From Vermamoeba vermiformis (lineage: Eukaryota; Tubulinea; Echinamoebida), in the NCBI GenBank assembly GCA_045837725.1, contig JBEWZL010000011.1:733280-797279 (forward strand): a stretch of 64,000 nucleotides of DNA, written 5' to 3'. Shown one piece after another: positions 57,503-64,000 of the stretch. Both the position numbers and the translations under genes were made by a program. Under the pieces are notes generated by a model, which was not told the DNA's origin, made no database searches, and saw only the letters and a list, made by a program, of their open reading frames with translations. Every line of letters starts with the position of its first letter. The first letter of the stretch is position 1.

Positions 57503-60041
57503 TTAAGTGGCTTTACACGTCGCAAAGCATTTGTTCTGCATCCAATCAGATCCTAAGGGACATACGAACAGGTTGTTACTCGCTGAACAAACAGCCAGAT
57601 TTTCAGGCAAAACAGTGACCTCATCATCCCACTTCCGAAATCGATTGTTTGAAATATCAAGGTAGACCATTTGGTTGAATGCAACCGGTAAAAGATGGAA
57701 ATCTCCGTTGAGCTGATTATTGGACAAATCGAGATGAACTAATGAGTCAGATCTGGTCGCGGGAAATGAGTCGCCTGTCAGCATATTGTTCGCCAAATTG
57801 AGGTACTTTAGACCGAATCCAAAGTACGGCAGTGTTCCATTGAAGCGATTCGAACTCAGATCCAGCGTGTCAATCATTCGACAGTCGGGAATTGTTCCGT
57901 CGATCTGATTGTTTGCCAAGTTCACTTCCGCAATCCATTCGCTACTGAGAAAATCTTCTGGAAGTGTGCCGTAGAACTGGTTTCTGCTCAGATCGATCAC
58001 GCGCAGTTCAGGATATTTTACTATATTTGGAAGTGATCCTGTGAGACTGTTATCCGCAAGCTTTAGCTCTGTCAATCTGTCAAGCTGTCCAAATTCTTCA
58101 GGTATGGTGCCAGTCAATGAGTTGTTCCGCAGTACAAGACTACTAAGCCACGTGATTTTGTTCAGTGACGATGGCAATGTGCCAGTCAAGTTGTTATTGT
58201 CCAGCCAAATGTGAATGTTGGTCCACAACTCGCGTGGCATAGTGCCGTTCGGAAGCTCATCGAAATAATGCCACGTGTTCTCGCATTTAACGCCGTACCA
58301 CTCGCAGATCGATATTCTTTCGTTGAGCCAATTGTCTTTTCTCAGCCACGTGTTACCATTCGTTGCAACATAAAAATCTTTCATAGCCGTGACGAACTCT
58401 GGCGGTATTTTAAAATCGTCTTGCTCGGTGCTGTGGAGCGGAATAACTCCAGCGAATGCCAGTGCCATGAAGACGGTGGCTAGAATCGTTACACAGCTGA
58501 CCGCAAGGAGCACGATCTTTTTCGTTCGTGATCCGCGTTGATAATTATCAGTGGTGCGTGACGGCGTTGAGTGTTGCTTAGTAGTGTTGTCTTTTTGTAG
58601 AAATTGCTCGTACATCTCGTCAATAGTTCGCTGAATTCGTTCTGTCTTTGATCGAAGGTCGTTGATGTCACCATAGTTGGCACGAACTGACTCGCTAAGA
58701 TATGGTATCAGAGACTCATAGTCAACGTGAAGAATACCTAGATGCCGTCTATGTTAGATAGATACTAAAGGGAATCACAATTGATTTAATAGAACTCACC
58801 GTCAATGAGTTGAACAGCTTCAGGAACAACACTCTCCACTTGTTGTGCAATGTAGCCAACAAATCGTCTGTTCGTGTCTGGATGCACTCCTTGCTTGAAC
58901 TTGTAGTCAACACCGTCGATTTGAAGTAGAGTATTGCGGCAGTCGTGGTCTGAAGTACCATAAATGACACGTGTCAGTCCAATGTTACACGCGATCCTAC
59001 GGGCGCAGAGAAGCTTCCAGAGATAATTATAACTACGTACCTTCAACGAGTAGCCTGATGTCCTCTTTGATATTGATGTCTGATGACTTGTAGAAGTTCA
59101 ATGCTCTGAAGTTACCAACGACTTCTGCATTGCCGTTGTAAAGTACCATGTACTGCTCGCCGTTGTTGTTGCTCGCTAGATACTGTAGCTCTGTATCGTT
59201 GTTGTTGTTCTTGGGCAAATATTGCACCTCGATAGCACTACAGGAGTTAATCGCATAAAAACGGATGTGAAAACTTACTTCGGCTGATCGAAGGGATACA
59301 TCTGATTGGTCTCCGAATAACCTTGCCCCGAGTCTTCGTTAGAACAGCTCGCTTGGTTGTAGTGTTCTTCGTCAACATAATAAGTCTCGTGCTCGTGCGG
59401 TGGACTTTCTTCAACATAAGCCGAAAGATTGGGCGAAACTTGGCTTAGAGGTGATGTCGGAACGAAATCTGGTACCCAAAACACGGGGATAAAAGCTTAA
59501 CAATAAACCGGTGAGTAAATCCACGAGAAAATACATGTTTTCGTATTTTTTGGCGTACGCTCGCCGGCAAAATTCTTAACTTGATCCAAATGCTTACCCG
59601 TCGAGTCGTTGCTCCCTTGGCGATTTTTTGGTAATATTTGGACGATGTTGCTGAATGCTTGTTTGATGATCTGACCATTTTTGATTTCATTCACTTGAAT
59701 TCGTATTTCTCGGGCTTTGTATCTTCGAAAATCGAACAATTTGGCTGGAAGCTTAATTCTTACGACAATTCCTCAATTTCTTGCGTCTCCTCCGAGCGTT
59801 GAAATCTTATTGGTTTTCTCTTCGCCCAAACGAAGCAGTTTGGCAATGAAACTTCTTCGTCAGTTTGAGGTTGTTTATAAACGAGTGTTATATGGTACTG
59901 CAGGCTGCTTTCATCATTATTTTTCTCGGCCAAACCAAATCCAAAATTCGTCCCCAATAAAGGAACAGATTCGAGATTCGCGGGACCACTTAGAGGAATG
60001 TACAAATCAAAAATGTTCCGAATGCGAGCGGTGTGTGCCAT
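57503..60041 (-). pseudogene. MYRF-like autoproteolytic membrane protein with LRR, copy A (frameshifted)
   Basis: Five exons on the minus strand, starting MAHTARIRNIFDLY at 60041 and ending at 57503. Layout matches copy B: beta-rich N-terminal domain (NEIKNGQIIKQAFSNIVQIL), an S74/ICA-type domain (KSSDINIKEDIRLLVEG, FVGYIAQQVESVVPEAV) with Ser then Lys five residues on, a coiled coil (IDEMYEQF), a membrane helix (VLLAVSCVTILATVFMAL) and an outer region NGNTWLRKDNWLNE plus LRRs (LTGTLPSSLNKITWLSSLVL). In the first exon, after QEIE (about 59767), one base is missing relative to copy B (GAGG-A against GAGGGA), so the first frame stops at once. Sequencing error is the alternative. Confidence 0.72.
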
Positions 60042-60291
60042 TTGTTGATTACATAGTAAAAAAGTGACGGGTGCCAGTTGATTCCCACAGGACACTTTCG
60101 GGCAAATAGCCAGTCCTATCAGATTTTTCAATCATTTTACTTAAAAAAAGGCGTGGAATTATTTTTAAGTACTTTGGCGAACCCGATCATCAATCTATTC
60201 AGTTATTTCGTCGGTTAAGTGTCTTGATCTAGCTGAAATTTAAATCAGCAAGCTAAGACCCAGACTAATAGCTCCACTATTTAATTATGAT

Positions 60292-62708
60292 CTATTTACA
60301 AGTAGCACGACAAATATGTTCGATATAAACCGAGCCCAACGGACAAGCAAACTGATTATTACTTGCGTCGCATCGGAACCCGTTCTCAGGCACGCGAGGG
60401 TACTCGTCTTGCCAAGTACGAAGCATATTATTTGAAATATTAAGGTACCTCATTTTGATGAATTGTTCGGCTGACATTGTAAAATGACCGCTGAATCTGT
60501 TATTCGCCAAGTTGAGATGGATCGCGTTTGCAGTTGACGCTAAGATCTCGCCTTCAATCATGTTGTTGGATAAATCGAGGTATTCCAATGCAACGCTTAA
60601 GAAGGGAAGAGATCCGTTGATGCGGTTTGAACTCAGATCCAGCACTTTTAGTCGGCTATGCCCTGGTATGGGACCTTCGATCTGATTGTTTGCTAAGTAA
60701 ACTTCATTGATGTGATCGTTGTCGAAGAAATCATTCGGGAATGTGCCGTAGAACTGATTTCTGTTCAGATCCAGCACTATCAACTTGGAAAATTTAGCCA
60801 TATTAGGCAACGTTCCCGTCAATCTGTTGCTCGACAATCTTAGAACTTCCAAGTTTTCAATCTTCGCGAATTCTTCAGGGATGGTTCCAGTCAACGAGTT
60901 GTTCCGCAGAGCGAGACTTTGAAGCCACGTGATATTGTTCAATGACGAGGGCAATTTGCCAGTCAAGTTGTTGTTGTCCAATGAGACGTGAATGAAATTA
61001 TATGTCACCGCAGTTCCGTTCAAGTAACGCTGTTGTTCGATGCACTTAACGCCATACCACTCGCAGATTGATATTTGTTCGTTGAGCCAGTTGTCATTTC
61101 TCAGCCACGTGTCACCATTCGTTGAACTATATAAATCTTTCCAAGCGACGCTGAACTCTGGCGGAAAGTTCGAGTCTGGGCTTGGTGGTGTGTCGTCTTG
61201 CGAGCTACCAACGTTTTGGATAGGAATCACGCCAATGAAGGCCAACGTGGCAAGTATCGCCACCAACACTGTAACAGAAATGACGCTAAGCAGAACAAGT
61301 TTTTTCAGTCGTGATGCACGTTGAGGCTTTGATGACGTCGAGGTTTGCTGAAGAGACTCCGTCTTACGGATAAATTGCTCGTACATCTCGTCAATAGTTC
61401 GTTGGATTCGATCTGTCTTTGAGCGAAGATCGTTGATGTCACCATAGTTGGCACGAACTGACTCGCTTAGATATGGTATCAGAGACTCATAGTCGACATG
61501 AAGAATACCTACATGGGACCTCAATTAGCTTGATAGTTCTATAGATGTACACAACGCAATAGAACTCACCATCAATGAGCTGAACAGCCTCGGGAACAAC
61601 ACTCTCCACTTGTTGTGCAATGTAGCCAACAAATCGTCTGTTTGTGTCTGGATGCACTCCTTGCTTGAATTTGTAGTTTACTCCGTCAATTTGCAGCAAC
61701 GTTTCACGGCAATCGTGGTCTGAAGTACCATAAATGACACGTGTCAGTCAAATGTTACACGCACGATTATGCTGATGGTAGGAAGTGTAAAGTGCTATAG
61801 CCAATGCCTCGTACGTACCTTCAACGAGCAGCCTGATGTCCTCTTTGATATTGATGTCTGATGACTTGTAGAAGTTCAATGCTCTGAAGTTACCAACGAC
61901 TTCTGCATTGCCGTTGTAAAGTACCATGTATTGCTCGCCGGCATTGTTGTTGTTTGATAGGTACTGTAGCTCTGCATCGTAATGATAAGGTCTACACATA
62001 AATGTTAGGTAAGGAATTCACGGTCAGAAGAAACTTACGTGGGCAGCAGTGGGTCGATGTCTCCCAGGTTCTCGATCTCGTCCGCCGGACTTTCCGCCAC
62101 ATACGAAGAAAGGTTCAGCGGTGAAACTGGGCTCAATGGAATAACGTCTTGCATCCATAAAACCGGTATAAGTACTAAGTGAATCGTTAGCGCAGATTTC
62201 GCAGACGAGCTAATTAAACGTATCTTTATCTTAAAAAATTCTTAAAAATGGTAAATCGCTTACCCGTAGAGTCTGTATGAGAAGTTCGACTTTTAGGTAA
62301 TATTTGGACGATGTTGCTGAATGCTTGTTTGATGATCTGACCATTTTTGATTTCATTCACTTGAATTCGCGTTTGTTGTGTTCTATGCTTTCTGAAATCG
62401 AATACTTTGGGTGGTAATTTAATCTTAACTATTATTCCCTCGACTTCTTGTGTTGCCTCCGAGCGTTGAAATCTTATTGCGTTTCTCTTCGCCCACTCAA
62501 AGCAGTTGGTCAACGCAACGTCTTCACCCGTTCTCGGATGTTTGAAAGCTAGTTGAATGTGGTATTGAAGGCAATTTTCATCGTTGTTTTTCAAGCCCAA
62601 CGCAAATCCAAAATTCGTTCCAAGCAAAGGAACCGCTTCCAGATTAGCAGGACCATTGAGAGGAACTAATAGATCGAATAGGTTACGAATACGTGCACTG
62701 TGGGCCAT
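60292..62708 (-). CDS. MYRF-like autoproteolytic membrane protein with LRR, copy B
   Basis: Exons 62264-62708, about 62038-62175, about 61819-61991, about 61570-61731 and 60292-61508. N domain (IRNLFDLLVPLNGPANLEAV) is not matched to a named family by eye; it takes the place of the MYRF DNA-binding domain. Then the S74/intramolecular-chaperone domain: SSDINIKED holds the Ser/Lys pair in the spacing of MYRF (SDSRAK), and GYIAQQVESVVPEAV is the usual core. A coiled coil, a membrane helix (LVLLSVISVTVLVAILATLA) and an outer part with TNGDTWLRNDNWLNE, CEWYGVKC and about eight plant-type LRRs (NNNLTGKLPSSLNNITWLQS) follow. Known members trimerise, cut themselves and release the N part to the nucleus; this is expected, not shown. 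LRRs in the outer part are unusual. Confidence 0.82.
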
Positions 62709-62895
62709 CTCTACCGAAATTGATTAAATGGAGGTTTTGTGCGCAATTAAGATGTGACGAGACAAATGTGACATCCGGGCGAATAGTTCGGCCAGTTCAT
62801 TTCAACCGTTTTAAAATTATATATTGTCGTTGAAGGTAACAACAAAGCATTATTCTTTAGAGTATAGTACAAATAAATAGTCGGAGACTGTTCCG

Positions 62896-64000
62896 TTACA
62901 GGATCTCCAATGCACCGGTCGGATTGCCGTAATAACAATTGACATAATGACCAGAAACTGCTTCGCGCATTTGAAAGCCTCGATGAAACACTTTCAGCAA
63001 TTTGAGCTCTTCAGGAGTAAATTTCCAACGTTGCTGATCTTCAGGCTTGTTTTTGTCCTCTTCTCTTTCGCGCTCTATTCGCTCCAAGTCTTGGTGCGTG
63101 CCAAATGTTAATACTCCATGGTTTTTCGACTTGAGACGTGGCTTTGGATCGCCTTTGGTGATGATACACGATTCAATATATTCGCCTAAAGAGAATAATG
63201 AGAAATAATGCTAAAATTAGAACATTAAATATATCACTTACCAAGAATACCCTGGAAACAAGTCGAAAGCGACAAGCTGAGGACTTGATCCAAAAAATCT
63301 TTGACGAACTTGTGACAGTTCCACTCTGTCTGCGAGTATTTGATCGTAGAGTTCCATTTTTGTACAAATTCCACAGCCTAAAAGCTACTGTCAATCTTTG
63401 TAATCACTTTTGTAGTTTATTTATTTGATTTTTTGTTCCAGTTCAGAATATGAAAACGACTTGGACCTAAATCCGTGAACATCAAATAATATTGTAGCTG
63501 TCTTAGACTTTAACTCTCCAATATGTACAAGGCTGCTTTCGTTCCAATCAATGACCTTAAAATCAGAAAGTGATCAGATCGAGCAAAAGAATTAAATTTT
63601 AACTTACAACGGAACCAAATTGCAATCCTACGTGCGATGCTCCAAATATTAGTGACCCTTTCTTGAAGAAATTGAGGACTTTAGCCATATTTACAAGAGA
63701 CGGAGTAATTGAAGAGATGAAGAGCTTGACAGGCAGTCTGATCGTCTATATAATACAAGGATTAACTTTAAAAATAGCCAAAAAATATGCAGTATTATCT
63801 TAATAATTTTAGAATTAATCTACTTACGCCGCTAGCATTTTTCGGGAACGGAAACATTTTATTGGCCAAGATCTCTGGTGAATAATAGTCGTCGGCGCTA
63901 ATACTCGCCCAGTCATCTCCGAGGCCTTTAATCTTTTTATGGACGCTCGCTGCTCCATCACTCGTTGCCGAGGGATGACTTGAGGTGGATTTGCGATTTT
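62896..64000 (-). CDS. Permuted papain-like (LRAT/PPPDE-type) protein, partial at window edge
   Basis: At least five minus-strand exons, running off the right edge. In order: GLGDDWASISADDYYSPEIL, then LIFGASHVGLQFGSV, VIDWNESSLVHI, EWNCHKFVKDFLDQVL and a charged C end (FTPEELKLLKVFHRG, stop at 62896). A histidine in SHVGLQFG followed later by a cysteine in NCHKFV is the order of circularly permuted papain-like folds (LRAT, PPPDE, YiiX), which act on acyl, ubiquitin or peptide bonds. In the exon at about 63.24-63.36 kb two frames are open; the NCHKFV frame is the one that keeps phase with the next exon. Function is inferred from the fold pattern. Confidence 0.62.

Overview
The window is protist nuclear DNA. 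Most genes carry several short introns (about 40-80 nt, GTAAG donors), the background is AT-leaning, and gene families point to an amoebozoan or a close relative: a class C GPCR with a BMP-type ectodomain, a transmembrane kinase with tyrosine-kinase motifs, MYRF-like autoproteolytic membrane proteins, and a secreted GH81 endo-beta-1,3-glucanase joined to a NIDO domain. This placement is inference; no rRNA or other marker is present.

Layout. 0-2 kb: a whole-looking TA-flanked Tc1/mariner-type element. 2.3-7.7 kb: a complete 16-exon Raptor (TORC1 scaffold). 7.9-9.6 kb: a leucine-rich-repeat protein with an F-box-like segment at its C end. 10.2-14.8 kb: two tandem cytochrome P450 genes. 15-17.3 kb: a zinc-ribbon protein ending in a glycosyltransferase-like domain. 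17.9-21.3 kb: NIDO-GH81 glucanase. 21.6-24.8 kb: membrane protein with a MORN-like segment and a DUF900-type alpha/beta hydrolase. 25.4-27 kb: membrane protein with a signal peptide. 28.6-31.4 kb: transmembrane kinase.

31.5-34.5 kb and 45-49 kb hold almost no convincing genes. They carry a dispersed family of two-hairpin modules whose stems keep pairing while the bases change; four of seven copies are in tandem at 33.56-34.09 kb. This is the best candidate here for an undescribed structured RNA or element. A 1.1-kb element with ~190-bp inverted ends lies in the second region.

35.9-39.4 kb: a TET/JBP-like 2-oxoglutarate dioxygenase and a JmjC protein, transcribed toward each other, with an uncertain repeat-exon segment between them. 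40.7-45 kb: a decayed secreted-protein gene, small unknown genes and an intronless BMP-domain GPCR. 49.3-51.6 kb: a SET-domain protein and a 5'-truncated, frameshifted sialate O-acetylesterase.

52.1-56.9 kb: a nested pair of DDE_4/Harbinger-type DNA transposons. The outer one has short inverted ends and arrays of a 19-20 bp subterminal repeat, and it abuts a kinase reading frame at the HRD catalytic loop. 57.5-62.7 kb: tandem paralogues with a conserved S74-type Ser/Lys autoprocessing site, a transmembrane segment and an outer LRR; the first copy has a one-base frameshift. The window ends in a gene for a permuted papain-like protein.
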